64,000 bases of DNA. Source: [Ruminococcus] torques ATCC 27756 (GTDB lineage: Bacteria > Bacillota > Clostridia > Lachnospirales > Lachnospiraceae). Each line of letters starts with the position of its first letter. Within the stretch, counting starts at the first letter, position 1. The notes beneath the pieces are model-generated. The model was not told where the DNA came from. It saw only the letters and a program-made list of their open reading frames with translations, and made no database searches. Positions 1-8,076 of this stretch are shown piece by piece. The translations under genes and the position numbers were made by a program. The stretch is taken from contig NZ_DS264382.1 of NCBI RefSeq assembly GCF_000153925.1, positions 24,553-88,552 on the forward strand, written 5' to 3'.

Positions 1-2
1 TT

Positions 3-989
3 CCAGATGATTATTTCCCTGCTGTAAATGGAAATGTTATTCACTTTGGCAGTAACGGAACACAAAGTGAAAATGGAGCTTTTACATTTGAAATGGGAAA
101 TGAAGAACAACCAACTGAAAATACTGATTATACAAAACAATTTGTAGCTCAAGTTTCTTACGAGGAATTTCAAGAGCTTATGAAAAAAGCAGAAAGTATC
201 ATTGGAACAGGTTCTAATTATTCTATGGAAAATTTATTGCAATATTATGGTCTGGCAGAAATGACTTATGAAGAAGCAATGAATGAATATGAGAAAACGA
301 TTTATGATGATAAAGTTTCTGCTGCTTTTGCAAGATTGTTTTGCGATTATATGACAAGAGATTTAGGTTTATATCCTGTGTTCTTAGTAGTTATCTTTTG
401 GCTGAAGGATAGACGAAACCGTATGAATGAGCTGATTGACTGTAAACAGATCGGAACAACAAAGCTTATTACGATTCGTTTCTTAGCAATGCTTGCGGCA
501 GTGTTATTGCCGATAACTATTTTGAGTTTTGAGTCGTTAATTCCATTGATTGAATTTTCTGCTGAAACCGGTATTGCAATAGATGTGTTTGCTTTTCTGA
601 AATATATTGTTTGGTGGTTATTACCGACAGCAATGATTGTTACTTCTTCAGGAATGTTCTTGACAATTTTAACATCTATGCCGATAGCTATTTTGGTACA
701 GTTTGTATGGTGGTTTATTGACACCTCTTTGACAGCGTTATCGGGAGATACAAAAATATTTACGCTGATGATACGGCATAATTTATTACGAGGCTCTGAA
801 CTTATAAAGCAAGATTTTAATTTGATCTGTTTGAATAGAGGACTGTTTGTGATCTTGTCTTTGATATTGATAGCATTATCTGTTGTAGTATATAACAAGA
901 AAAGAGGTGGAAAGTTAAATTATGATTTCTTTTTGCAAAAGCATTTTGGATTTTTTAAGGATCGATTTACCGCTCACATTCAAAAATAG
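3..989 (+). CDS. ABC-2-like membrane permease, 5' end outside the window
   Basis: The reading frame is already open at the first complete codon, so the gene begins upstream; an internal ATG at 93 is unlikely to be the start. A soluble or extracytoplasmic stretch is followed from about position 340 by several hydrophobic helices (for example LGLYPVFLVVIFWL and ITILSFESLIPLIEF) separated by a basic loop KDRRNRMNELID. This is the organisation of ABC-2 permeases, where a large extracytoplasmic loop sits between the first and later helices. The next gene overlaps its end by 68 bp, so the two are probably translationally coupled, with an ATPase gene upstream of the window. Family assignment comes from topology rather than a diagnostic motif. 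Confidence 0.6.
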   Translation, partial: PDDYFPAVNGNVIHFGSNGTQSENGAFTFEMGNEEQPTENTDYTKQFVAQVSYEEFQELMKKAESIIGTGSNYSMENLLQYYGLAEMTYEEAMNEYEKTIYDDKVSAAFARLFCDYMTRDLGLYPVFLVVIFWLKDRRNRMNELIDCKQIGTTKLITIRFLAMLAAVLLPITILSFESLIPLIEFSAETGIAIDVFAFLKYIVWWLLPTAMIVTSSGMFLTILTSMPIAILVQFVWWFIDTSLTALSGDTKIFTLMIRHNLLRGSELIKQDFNLICLNRGLFVILSLILIALSVVVYNKKRGGKLNYDFFLQKHFGFFKDRFTAHIQK

Positions 990-1572
990 TTTATTACTGG
1001 CGGCTGTCTATACATTCATTATCCCGGTTATAAGAGGAATTTCTAATTTAGACAACATTCATTCCGCAGATGTATTCGGACAATCGTTAGCTCTGATAGG
1101 GGTATTTCTTTTCATTCCTATAATAAGGCAAGAATTGGAAGTTTCCGTAAAAGAGATTGTTTATACGAAAGTATGGTCATATAGAAAGAGCGTAAGCATT
1201 CGGCTGATATGCAGTTTCTGGATGATTACAGTTATGATTACTATATTCGCAAGTATTATGCGGCTTCAAAACTGCAGTTTTCCATTTTTAAAATATGTAA
1301 CCGTGACAATTCTGTATGCTGTTTTTCTGGGGATTTTAGGACTTCTTTTTTCACAATTAGGAAATAATGTCATTATAGGTTATCTAGCTTCGCTAGGATA
1401 TTGGTCTTTCTGTCAATTCGATATTTTAACAGAAGAAAATGTATTATACATATTCCCGATTATAAGCGGAGAAATAGAGATGGGGAAATTGATGATTCTT
1501 ATGAGCATAAATAGTTTTCTTCTGGTAGTTTTCTTTTTGTCAGTAAAAGAGACTAGGGGAATGTATAAATAA
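922..1572 (+). CDS. Small polytopic membrane protein, likely second ABC-2-type permease
   Basis: 216 residues with about six predicted helices (for example NSLLLAAVYTFIIPVI, SLALIGVFLFIPII, TILYAVFLGILGLLF). A GAGGTGG ribosome site at 904-910 precedes the ATG at 922, which lies inside the end of the previous gene. The segment IRQELEVSVKEIVYTKVWSY after the second helix resembles the cytosolic loop of ABC-2 permeases that contacts the ATPase. It probably forms an export complex with the upstream permease. Substrate unknown. Confidence 0.6.
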   Translation: MISFCKSILDFLRIDLPLTFKNSLLLAAVYTFIIPVIRGISNLDNIHSADVFGQSLALIGVFLFIPIIRQELEVSVKEIVYTKVWSYRKSVSIRLICSFWMITVMITIFASIMRLQNCSFPFLKYVTVTILYAVFLGILGLLFSQLGNNVIIGYLASLGYWSFCQFDILTEENVLYIFPIISGEIEMGKLMILMSINSFLLVVFFLSVKETRGMYK

Positions 1573-1578
1573 AATATA

Positions 1579-1790
1579 TCATTGTCTCTGAAGAAGAGAT
1601 ATGTTATGATAAATCCACTCACAGAAATTCTTTTTGTGAAAGATGCCGACAGCTTCGTCGGTCAGAGGAATTCCCTCAAAATTACCCAGAACACAACGAA
1701 ACAGATTTGCATGGATAGTCTTGTAGAACGTCTCTTTTTTTCGTATACTGATTCTTAACAGAAGAAAAAAGTTTCACCGAAAGTTATAAG
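1579..1790 (-). pseudogene. Possible remnant of a coding sequence, no start
   Basis: On the minus strand an open frame of about 70 codons runs to a TGA at 1581-1579. Its composition looks protein-like (for example HANLFRCVLGNFEGIPLTDE), and the stretch 1640-1735 is richer in G+C than its surroundings. There is no start codon or ribosome site and a stop lies just upstream. It reads like the 3' end of a decayed gene. I do not recognise the family and it may be chance. Confidence 0.25.
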
Positions 1791-1865
1791 AGAAAGCTTT
1801 AGGAGAAAAAGCTTTGAGAGAAAAAACTTAAGAGTGTTTTCTTACTTGTACGATAGGACTCATTC

Positions 1866-2367
1866 ATGCACATGAAAGGAGAGCCTATGGTAGGAAAAGA
1901 AAAGTGGGCAAAAGAAAAAGAACTGTGCTTGTCAGATGCTTATATTGTAAAAGATAATGAACCAAGTTTGGAATTAAAAGTAAAGGTTATTAATATCCGA
2001 CCGGAAGAACATCATGAGATTTTAGAGAAATGTCAAGTGCTGAAAGAGTATAGCCAGTTTATGGAAATCGTGCAGAACTATCAGATCTCCGGTGTGGAAG
2101 AACCTTATAAAAAGGCGATAAAAGAGTGCATTGAAAAAGGAATACTTGCTGATTATTTAATGCGAAAAATATCAAAGTGGAGAACAGGCTGGACTTAATA
2201 AAGGTCGTAAAGAAGGTCGAGAAGAAGGAAATCTTCAAAAAACCTGTTCTCTCATTCAAAAAAAGCTCGAAAAAGGAAAAACAATTTCCGAAATTGCAGA
2301 TGAGCTTGAAGATACAGAAGAAAATATTGCTCGTCTGATAGAAGAGTTTTATCTTCGTATAAATTGA
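1866..2367 (+). pseudogene. Rpn / PD-(D/E)XK family nuclease-transposase, truncated and frameshifted
   Basis: The first frame (ATG at 1866, or 1887 behind GGAG) gives a segment typical of the C-terminal half of Rpn proteins: ELKVKVINIRPEEHHEIL, then a helix KCQVLKEYSQFMEIVQNYQ and a charged tail. It stops at 2198, but from about 2160 the +1 frame continues with the characteristic GLNKGRKEGREEGN linker and a helix ending at TGA 2365-2367. So there is one frameshift near 2160-2185. The N-terminal nuclease core is missing as well. Complete Rpn proteins are about 300 residues; some 165 codons remain. Probably inactive. Confidence 0.7.
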
Positions 2368-2515
2368 TCATAGTTAAATCTATAAAATGGGGGATAAGTT
2401 TTGATTTCTCCCCTGTCTGGAAGGTGTATTTATATATTTTTTACAACGAATACGAAAAGTGGGAAATGGAAGCTGCATGTTTTGGCATGAATTTGTCGAA
2501 AATTTCATAAAAAAC

Positions 2516-2544
2516 TTGACAAGTTTCTTAGAATATGATATCTT
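2516..2544 (+). promoter_or_regulatory. SigA-type promoter of tRNA-Ala
   Basis: TTGACA at 2516-2521, a 17-nt spacer and TATCTT at 2539-2544, placing transcription start near 2551, just before the tRNA at 2567. A perfect 9-bp inverted repeat (TTCTTAGAA at 2525-2533, TTCTAAGAA at 2552-2560) spans the spacer and start site. Confidence 0.7.
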
Positions 2545-2566
2545 ATAAAAGTTCTAAGAACGCTAT

Positions 2567-2639
2567 GGGGGATTAGCTCAGTTGGGAGAGCGCCTGCCTT
2601 GCAAGCAGGAGGTCACGAGTTCGACTCTCGTATTCTCCA
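2567..2639 (+). tRNA. tRNA-Ala (anticodon TGC)
   Basis: The complete cloverleaf can be drawn. Acceptor GGGGGAT pairs with ATTCTCC through two G-U pairs and an A-T run; the D stem GCTC/GAGC follows. The anticodon stem CCTGC/GCAGG encloses a loop with TGC, and ACGAG/CTCGT forms the T stem around TTCGACT. The discriminator base is A and CCA is not encoded. It is preceded by its own promoter and followed by a terminator, so it is a single-gene unit. Confidence 0.95.
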
Positions 2640-2651
2640 CTTTAAATAAAG

Positions 2652-2688
2652 ATCCGAACATTGGCATTAGTCAGTGTTCGGATTTTTT
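2652..2688 (+). terminator. Rho-independent terminator of tRNA-Ala
   Basis: A perfect 9-bp stem ATCCGAACA / TGTTCGGAT around a 14-nt loop, followed by a T run. Confidence 0.9.
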
Positions 2689-2860
2689 ATGCTATAGGAA
2701 ATTACTCCGTAATGTTCCATAGCATAAAAAACGCTCCGTGTAGGAGCGCACTGCGGCGGAAAAGAAGTACGTCGCTAAAGCGACCCGCCGCAGGCGGAGA
2801 ATCTTGCGAGCAGGATTCTTTTTTATATTGTGCAACGAGCCAAAGTCCGGGTTTGTTACT
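2689..2860. repeat. Structured intergenic repeat, copy A
   Basis: No gene is seen. Consecutive hairpins occur: a TTTATGCTATAGGAA arm paired with TTCCATAGCATAAA; GCGGCGG (2753-2759) paired with CCGCCGC (2785-2791) around a nested GTCGCT/AGCGAC stem; and GAATC/GATTC followed by six T. The segment then contains CGAGCCAAAGTCCGGG near 2835-2850. The same TATGCTATAG-type hairpin and an almost identical GCCAAAGTCCGGG string recur at 42.52-42.64 kb, so this belongs to a dispersed repeat family. Confidence 0.55.
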
Positions 2861-2950
2861 TTGTTCTTGTATGAAGAAAAAAAGTAAGATATAATCAAAA
2901 AATAAACATAAAATCTATGTGACGTTTAAGTACGGGAAAAGGTATTATAT

Positions 2951-3472
2951 ATGAGAGGTCAAACAGAGGGCAGTCATGAAGAAATTAATGTAGAAGAAGC
3001 CATCCGTATTCATGGAAATATGGTTTATCGGCTTGCTCTGGTACAAATGAAAAATAAAAGTGAAGCAGAAGATGTGTTTCAGGAAGTGTTCCTCCGATTA
3101 GTAAAGTATAAAGAAAGAATTCAGGGGAGAGAGCATTTGAAGGCATGGCTTTTGAGAGTAACTGTTAATTGCTGCAAGAAACAGTTTGATAGTGCGTTTC
3201 GGAAAAAGACAGTTTCTATAGACAGGGATGTTCAGAGCACGGACAGTTATGAGATGGATCTGCCGGAGAATCTCATATATGAGGCAGTTCTTCGCCTGCC
3301 GGCAGATTACAGGAGTACAGTACATTTGTTTTACTATGAACAATATTCTGTTTCTGAGATTGCTGAGATGTTGGAACTTTCGGAGTCGGCTGTAAAAACC
3401 CGCCTGTATCGCAGCAGGGGGATGCTTAAGGAAGCTTTGAAAGGAGAGTTTGACTGTGTGGGACGAATATAA
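2951..3472 (+). CDS. ECF-type RNA polymerase sigma factor
   Basis: 173 residues. Region 2 is seen at about 15-80 (AIRIHGNMVYRLALVQMKNKSEAEDVFQEVFLRL, with the DVFQEVF core helix), and region 4 at about 110-165 (LPADYRSTVHLFYYEQYSVSEIAEML, then ESAVKTRLYRSRGML, the HTH that reads the -35 element). There is no region 1.1 or 3, as expected for group 4 sigma factors. AAAAGG lies 8-9 bases before the ATG. The downstream membrane protein overlaps its end and is the likely anti-sigma factor. Confidence 0.9.
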   Translation: MRGQTEGSHEEINVEEAIRIHGNMVYRLALVQMKNKSEAEDVFQEVFLRLVKYKERIQGREHLKAWLLRVTVNCCKKQFDSAFRKKTVSIDRDVQSTDSYEMDLPENLIYEAVLRLPADYRSTVHLFYYEQYSVSEIAEMLELSESAVKTRLYRSRGMLKEALKGEFDCVGRI

Positions 3473-3959
3473 GAAAGTAAATGACAGCATTCATGTCCCG
3501 GAAGAATTAGTGAACCGGACGGTAAAAGCAGCTGAAAGAGAGGAGCGCCGCCGCAAAATTATCGGATTGTGGAAATATACGGCAATAGCGGCATGCTTTT
3601 GTTTTGTCTGCCTTGGTATATGGGGAGCGGCGTTTAAAGACAAGATTGTGATACAAGATGTGACATTTGCTTCATCAGAGATGGAGATTGGATTAAATCT
3701 CGGAAAAAAGGACATATCAGAGACGAGAGAGTGGGAAGATATTCAAGTTGAAAAGTATACGGAGAAGGATGACGAGAATATCCCGAAAGAGCTGTGGAAG
3801 CTGAAGCCGGGAAGGGTTCACGGAGAAAAAGTATATATAGGAAAAACGGAAGACGGAATTCTTCATGCAGTGTTTGAAAAAGACGGGAAAATCTGGTATG
3901 TGACAGAAGAAAAAGGGGATAAAGAAAATCTGACAGAATATTTGAAAAAAACTTTATAA
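3456..3959 (+). CDS. Membrane-anchored anti-sigma-like protein
   Basis: The best start is GTG 3456, nine bases after AAGGAG (3441-3446); a TTG at 3450 is too close to that site. The gene overlaps the sigma gene by 17 bp. The product of about 167 residues has an N-terminal cytosolic helix region (VNDSIHVPEELVNRTVKAAEREERRRK), one transmembrane helix (YTAIAACFCFVCLGIWGAAF, about 42-61) and a small extracytoplasmic domain. This matches single-pass anti-sigma factors paired with ECF sigmas. The role is inferred from gene pairing and topology; no zinc-binding anti-sigma motif is visible. Confidence 0.7.
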   Translation: MWDEYKKVNDSIHVPEELVNRTVKAAEREERRRKIIGLWKYTAIAACFCFVCLGIWGAAFKDKIVIQDVTFASSEMEIGLNLGKKDISETREWEDIQVEKYTEKDDENIPKELWKLKPGRVHGEKVYIGKTEDGILHAVFEKDGKIWYVTEEKGDKENLTEYLKKTL

Positions 3960-4046
3960 AAGACGTAACCTTTTGGATGCGGCAAAGGTATTATAAGCAG
4001 AAACGCAAAAAAAAACTGTTTGTTGTTCATCAAAGAGGAAATGCTT

Positions 4047-6374
4047 ATGAAAAAGAAATATTTGAAAACATGTATCAGTGTTTTGGCAGTAACGGCAGTC
4101 TTGCTAAGCGCATGCGGAGGTCCGCAGCAGAAAAACGTCGGGAAGACAACGATGGAGACTGCAAAACTGGCGGATTCTATCAGAAAAAAATATAATGAAA
4201 AGTATGAATATGCCGATCCGATCCGCGGCGTGGCCCGTGACGAAAGGCTTAAGCTGAAAATGGGGTTTGATATAATGAATGCCGGATTTACGGAATATAC
4301 ACAGATCGTAAATGTGTATAAAGATCCGGAACTCACCTATCAGATCGGATCACATTTTGAGTGGGATGAAAAAACAAAGGAATTATCAGTTACACCTCCG
4401 AGATGGAGTGTAGGCGGGATCATGAGCGAAGGTCTTGACGAGGATGCGCCGGGATATCAAGCGGCAGATTCGTCTTTGTTTGATAAAGGAGAGTTGAATG
4501 ACTGGGGTAATCTTCCACAGTATTATATGGTTCAATATGTGGATCTTGAAACCGGAGAAAAACTGGAGAAACCGATAGTGACAGTGTTTACCGTCGATTC
4601 AGAAGTTAAGAATGCACCGAGAGTTACTCTTGGGATTAATGAGGAAGGATTTCCGGTTTTCAGATGGAAAAAAGTGCCGGGAGCAGAGCGTTATTATGTG
4701 ATGAGCATGACGTCCTCAGAAAAGATGGGATTATCCGGAGACGGCTGGGTCGAAGGTGAAACAGAAGGAACAGAATGGATTCCCGAATCAACGGCAAAGT
4801 TTATTACTTATAATGTGTCGGAAGCGGATCGCCGGGAGCCATACGTTATTGAAAAGTACGGAGAGGGAAACGAAGCGATACCGAAAGATACAGAGTATGA
4901 AACTTATTACTGCGTTATAGCAGTATCAAAGGACGGAACATCTGCTTTAAGCAATATGTTCAGGGAAACAGATATTGCGCGTAAAGTTCCTTTTACGGAA
5001 GAAGTGAAGATGAGCCTGAATGAGGAAGGTTCAAATTATACGCAGTCGTTCGGCGAAATGCCGTCATATAAATGGGTGACGATGTGCGACGGAACGCTTG
5101 TACAAAAGCTGATTAATTATGATTTTGAAAGCGCGAAGGAAGAGAAGGCTTCATGGAGCGGTGAAAATATCGTAAAAGTTCCGTATAAGATTGACGGAAC
5201 AGGATTTGACGGAGTTGTTGTCGTAGAAAGTTATAATACTGATACTTGGAAAGAAGAACTGGAAAAGGTTCGAATCAGACAAGAGAAATTAAGAAATCGT
5301 GCAGGTGCGGTTACTCCGGAGATGAAAGTGGAAGGCGAGACCGAAAGTGAAAAAGAGGAAAAGGAGTCTTCGGGAGAGAGTGAACGAAAGTATGAAGTCA
5401 CTGCAAATAGCGCTTTGAGTGAATATCTGGCAGTAAATATGCTCAATGCGAACACAAGTATCAGTTTGAAGGAATTTCCGGAAAGTGCAGATACGGATTA
5501 TCTGTTGGATGCATGGGAAGAAGCGGTTTATCAAAACCCAATGGTACTCGGAGTGACGGGGGCGTCAATCGCAAACGGCGGAAAGACACTGCATGTCAAA
5601 TATGATACAAAATCGGAAGAAATAAAGAAAAAACAAAAAGAAATCTCGAAAGAGGCAGAACGTGTTGTAGACAGTATTATTACGGACGATATGACAGAAC
5701 TTGAGAAAGAAATGGCGATCAATCAATATCTGTGCGATACTGCTGAATACGATATGGACGCGCTTGAAAATGCAGAAGAAAACGATTTTGCCGGAGTCGA
5801 TGCAAAGTTTAATGATTCCTTTACACCGTATGGCGTTTTGTTAAATAAAACAGGAGTGTGTTCAAGTTATGCCGGAGCATTCAAACTTCTGGCGCAGCAG
5901 GCCGGACTGGAATGTATCGTTGTGACAGGAAATCTGGACGGTGAACTTCCCCACGCATGGAATAAGATTAAAATAGACGGGGAGTGGAGGATCGTAGATT
6001 CCACGAATAACGATAATGAGTTGATCTTAAATGCGCTGTTAAATCTTCCCGATTACGCGGCAGACAAAGTGCTTGTAGAAGACGAACGTTTTGTACTTGA
6101 CGATAAGGTGAAAGATTATGAAGCAAAGTCGGATGACAAAGAGTTTTACCGGATAGAAGGAAAATTTTATGAGAAAAATAAAATTTTTGAGCCGCTTAAA
6201 AATGAATTAAAAGAAGAGGGAATTGCGGTATTGCGTACAGATTATACATTAAGCGATAAAGAGTTTATGAAGATCGCACAAGAAGTAGTCGAAGGATACG
6301 GAAGCGGAGAACTGGGAGGATATTACTGGCTTGGGGTAATTTATTTAACAGACGAAGAAGGAAGAGAAAAATAA
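4047..6374 (+). CDS. Lipoprotein with transglutaminase-like domain
   Basis: ATG 4047 follows AGAGGA (4034-4039) by seven bases; an earlier ATG at 4041 is too close. The product (775 residues) has a lipoprotein signal ending LLSAC, so it should be anchored outside the membrane. The middle holds fibronectin-III-like beta segments (PRVTLGINEEGFPVFRWKKVPGAERYYV). The C-terminal part is a transglutaminase-like domain with Cys605 (TGVCSSYAGAFKLLAQQAG), His636 (LPHAWNKI) and Asp651 (WRIVDSTNND), a complete catalytic triad. Such domains in surface proteins act as proteases, crosslinkers or peptidoglycan-associated enzymes. It follows the ECF sigma pair and may be in its regulon. Confidence 0.8.
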   Translation: MKKKYLKTCISVLAVTAVLLSACGGPQQKNVGKTTMETAKLADSIRKKYNEKYEYADPIRGVARDERLKLKMGFDIMNAGFTEYTQIVNVYKDPELTYQIGSHFEWDEKTKELSVTPPRWSVGGIMSEGLDEDAPGYQAADSSLFDKGELNDWGNLPQYYMVQYVDLETGEKLEKPIVTVFTVDSEVKNAPRVTLGINEEGFPVFRWKKVPGAERYYVMSMTSSEKMGLSGDGWVEGETEGTEWIPESTAKFITYNVSEADRREPYVIEKYGEGNEAIPKDTEYETYYCVIAVSKDGTSALSNMFRETDIARKVPFTEEVKMSLNEEGSNYTQSFGEMPSYKWVTMCDGTLVQKLINYDFESAKEEKASWSGENIVKVPYKIDGTGFDGVVVVESYNTDTWKEELEKVRIRQEKLRNRAGAVTPEMKVEGETESEKEEKESSGESERKYEVTANSALSEYLAVNMLNANTSISLKEFPESADTDYLLDAWEEAVYQNPMVLGVTGASIANGGKTLHVKYDTKSEEIKKKQKEISKEAERVVDSIITDDMTELEKEMAINQYLCDTAEYDMDALENAEENDFAGVDAKFNDSFTPYGVLLNKTGVCSSYAGAFKLLAQQAGLECIVVTGNLDGELPHAWNKIKIDGEWRIVDSTNNDNELILNALLNLPDYAADKVLVEDERFVLDDKVKDYEAKSDDKEFYRIEGKFYEKNKIFEPLKNELKEEGIAVLRTDYTLSDKEFMKIAQEVVEGYGSGELGGYYWLGVIYLTDEEGREK

Positions 6375-6446
6375 AAGAAAACAGAGCGAGAGCAGAAAAT
6401 ATAAAAGTATATAATATAAATTTATATATAACGAGGAGGAAAAGGT

Positions 6447-7832
6447 ATGAAAAAACGTAGGAACAAATTAGTGACACTGGGAATGGCAGCGATGATGACA
6501 GCGGCGCTTATGTCAGGATGCGGGAAAAAGGCGACTCCGGAAAACTTATTAAAAGACATGGCGAAAAACATGAAAGACACAGAGTCGGTAGTGGCAAACA
6601 TGAAGATGGATATGGAGATGGGAGACGATACAACTACGATCGGCATCCAGATGGATATGGATATCGACATGGATCTTAAATCAGGAGAAAGTCACGCCAA
6701 AGGCGCGGTAGACATGAAAATGATGGGCACCAATGTCGGAACAGAGATTGAAATGTATACTGTAAAAGAAAAAGATCAGTATATTGTGTATACGATGGCG
6801 AACGATCAGTGGCAAAAAGAAGAGATGGATGATTCTGCGGCAGATATGGCGGGAGAACTTTCGGATCTTACAGGAAGTATGGGAGGACACGCAAAATCTT
6901 TTGAGATGTCCAAAGAAAAGGTGGAAGTAAACGGCGAAAAATGTTTTGAGATGAAAGGCGAGATTAAAGGCTCTGACATTGTGGGCATGATGGAATCAGG
7001 TATGGCAGACAGCTTAGGTTCTGAAATTGACGAAGATGTGATCAAAGATCTTGAACTTCCGTGTACGATCGCCGTTTATGAAGATGATATTCTTCCGGCA
7101 AAGATTTCTTTCGATATGCAGGATATTATGGAAAAGGCGATGGAAGAAGAAGGCGTTGATGTTTCGGCATGCTCGATCGAAGTGACATACCATGAATATG
7201 ACAGTGTAGGCGAGATTAAAGTTCCGAACGATGTGATTGAAAAAGCAGGCGGAGAAGTGTCTGACGATAAAGAGGACAAAGAAGATAAAGACGACGATAA
7301 AAAAGCGGATAAACCGGCAGAGCAGAGTAAAGAACTTGGCGCGAAATGGGACAGCTATACGGTTCAGATCAACGATAAAGTTCTTAAGCTTCCGTGCAGT
7401 CTGGCAGATCTGGAAGCCACAGGTCTGAAACTCGACAGAGAATATACACCTGAAGACTATGTTGTAAATGCAGGCGAATATGAGTTGGCATGGTTTGAAG
7501 ACGAAAACGGAAATACGATTATGGCGGATATGGTAAACACAGGAGATGATCCGAAAGCATTGAAAGATTGTATCGTAGGAGCGATTTCTGTAGATGATTA
7601 TGATCTTGAAGAAGGCGGACTGACAGTTTTGTTCCCGGGCGGAATTACGGTTGGAACGAAAGAAGCGGACGTTCTTGCAGCTTACGGCGAACCGACGGAT
7701 TCGTATAAAGATGAAGAATATGGAAATACTTATTACTGGTATGACAAAGAAAGTTACGACAACTCATGTACAGTTGAAACAGATGCAGAAACGGGTCTTG
7801 TCGAAAATATTACCCTGCAGTGTTATGAATAA
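6447..7832 (+). CDS. Lipoprotein of unknown function, DUF6612-like N-terminal region
   Basis: 461 residues behind GAGGAGG. The signal peptide ends at ALMSGCGKK, a clear lipobox. The next ~230 residues alternate beta strands rich in Met and Asp (MKMDMEMGDDTTTIGIQMDMDIDMD) and recall LolA/LppX-type lipoproteins such as DUF6612; this is only a resemblance. A very acidic linker (DDKEDKEDKDDDKK) near 275 leads to a second domain with YTVQINDKVLKLPCSLADLEATG and TVLFPGGITVGTKEADVLAAYGEPTD, typical of small cell-surface domains next to linkers. It lies 72 bp after the transglutaminase-like lipoprotein, probably in the same operon. Confidence 0.65.
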   Translation: MKKRRNKLVTLGMAAMMTAALMSGCGKKATPENLLKDMAKNMKDTESVVANMKMDMEMGDDTTTIGIQMDMDIDMDLKSGESHAKGAVDMKMMGTNVGTEIEMYTVKEKDQYIVYTMANDQWQKEEMDDSAADMAGELSDLTGSMGGHAKSFEMSKEKVEVNGEKCFEMKGEIKGSDIVGMMESGMADSLGSEIDEDVIKDLELPCTIAVYEDDILPAKISFDMQDIMEKAMEEEGVDVSACSIEVTYHEYDSVGEIKVPNDVIEKAGGEVSDDKEDKEDKDDDKKADKPAEQSKELGAKWDSYTVQINDKVLKLPCSLADLEATGLKLDREYTPEDYVVNAGEYELAWFEDENGNTIMADMVNTGDDPKALKDCIVGAISVDDYDLEEGGLTVLFPGGITVGTKEADVLAAYGEPTDSYKDEEYGNTYYWYDKESYDNSCTVETDAETGLVENITLQCYE

Positions 7833-7875
7833 AGATTTCGAGAGATAAAGCTTGAAAAAATATATCATAGCCTGA

Positions 7876-7931
7876 AAAAGGGCGGGAGGTCTTTCCGGAA
7901 ATTCGTTTGCGGAAGATATTCCCGCCCTTTT
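7876..7931 (+). terminator. Rho-independent terminator after the lipoprotein operon
   Basis: AAAAGGGCGGGA at 7876-7887 pairs with TCCCGCCCTTTT at 7920-7931, with an inner TCTTTCCGGAA / TTGCGGAAGA helix, and ends in T residues. Confidence 0.85.
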
Positions 7932-7957
7932 CGTTGTATGGCTGAACGATTCCGGAA

Positions 7958-8005
7958 GAAGTTGTTTTTTTACTGTATGCAGAAGTTGTTTTTTTGCTGT
8001 ATTGG
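7958..8005 (+). repeat. Tandem 24-bp direct repeat before the hydratase gene
   Basis: Two adjacent 24-bp units at 7958-7981 and 7982-8005 share GAAGTTGTTTTTTT and CTGTAT. They lie just upstream of the likely promoter region (TTGGTT near 8004 and ATGATA near 8027). Confidence 0.7.
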
Positions 8006-8076
8006 TTACATTTTCATAATAAGTATGATAATATATAGAAATAGCGTAAAATTGACAAACGAAAAGGAGGTTTCAT

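Noticed and set aside
2661..2894. Open frames on both strands in the intergenic repeat after tRNA-Ala
   Set aside because: They cover hairpins and a terminator, lack ribosome sites and have no protein-like features.
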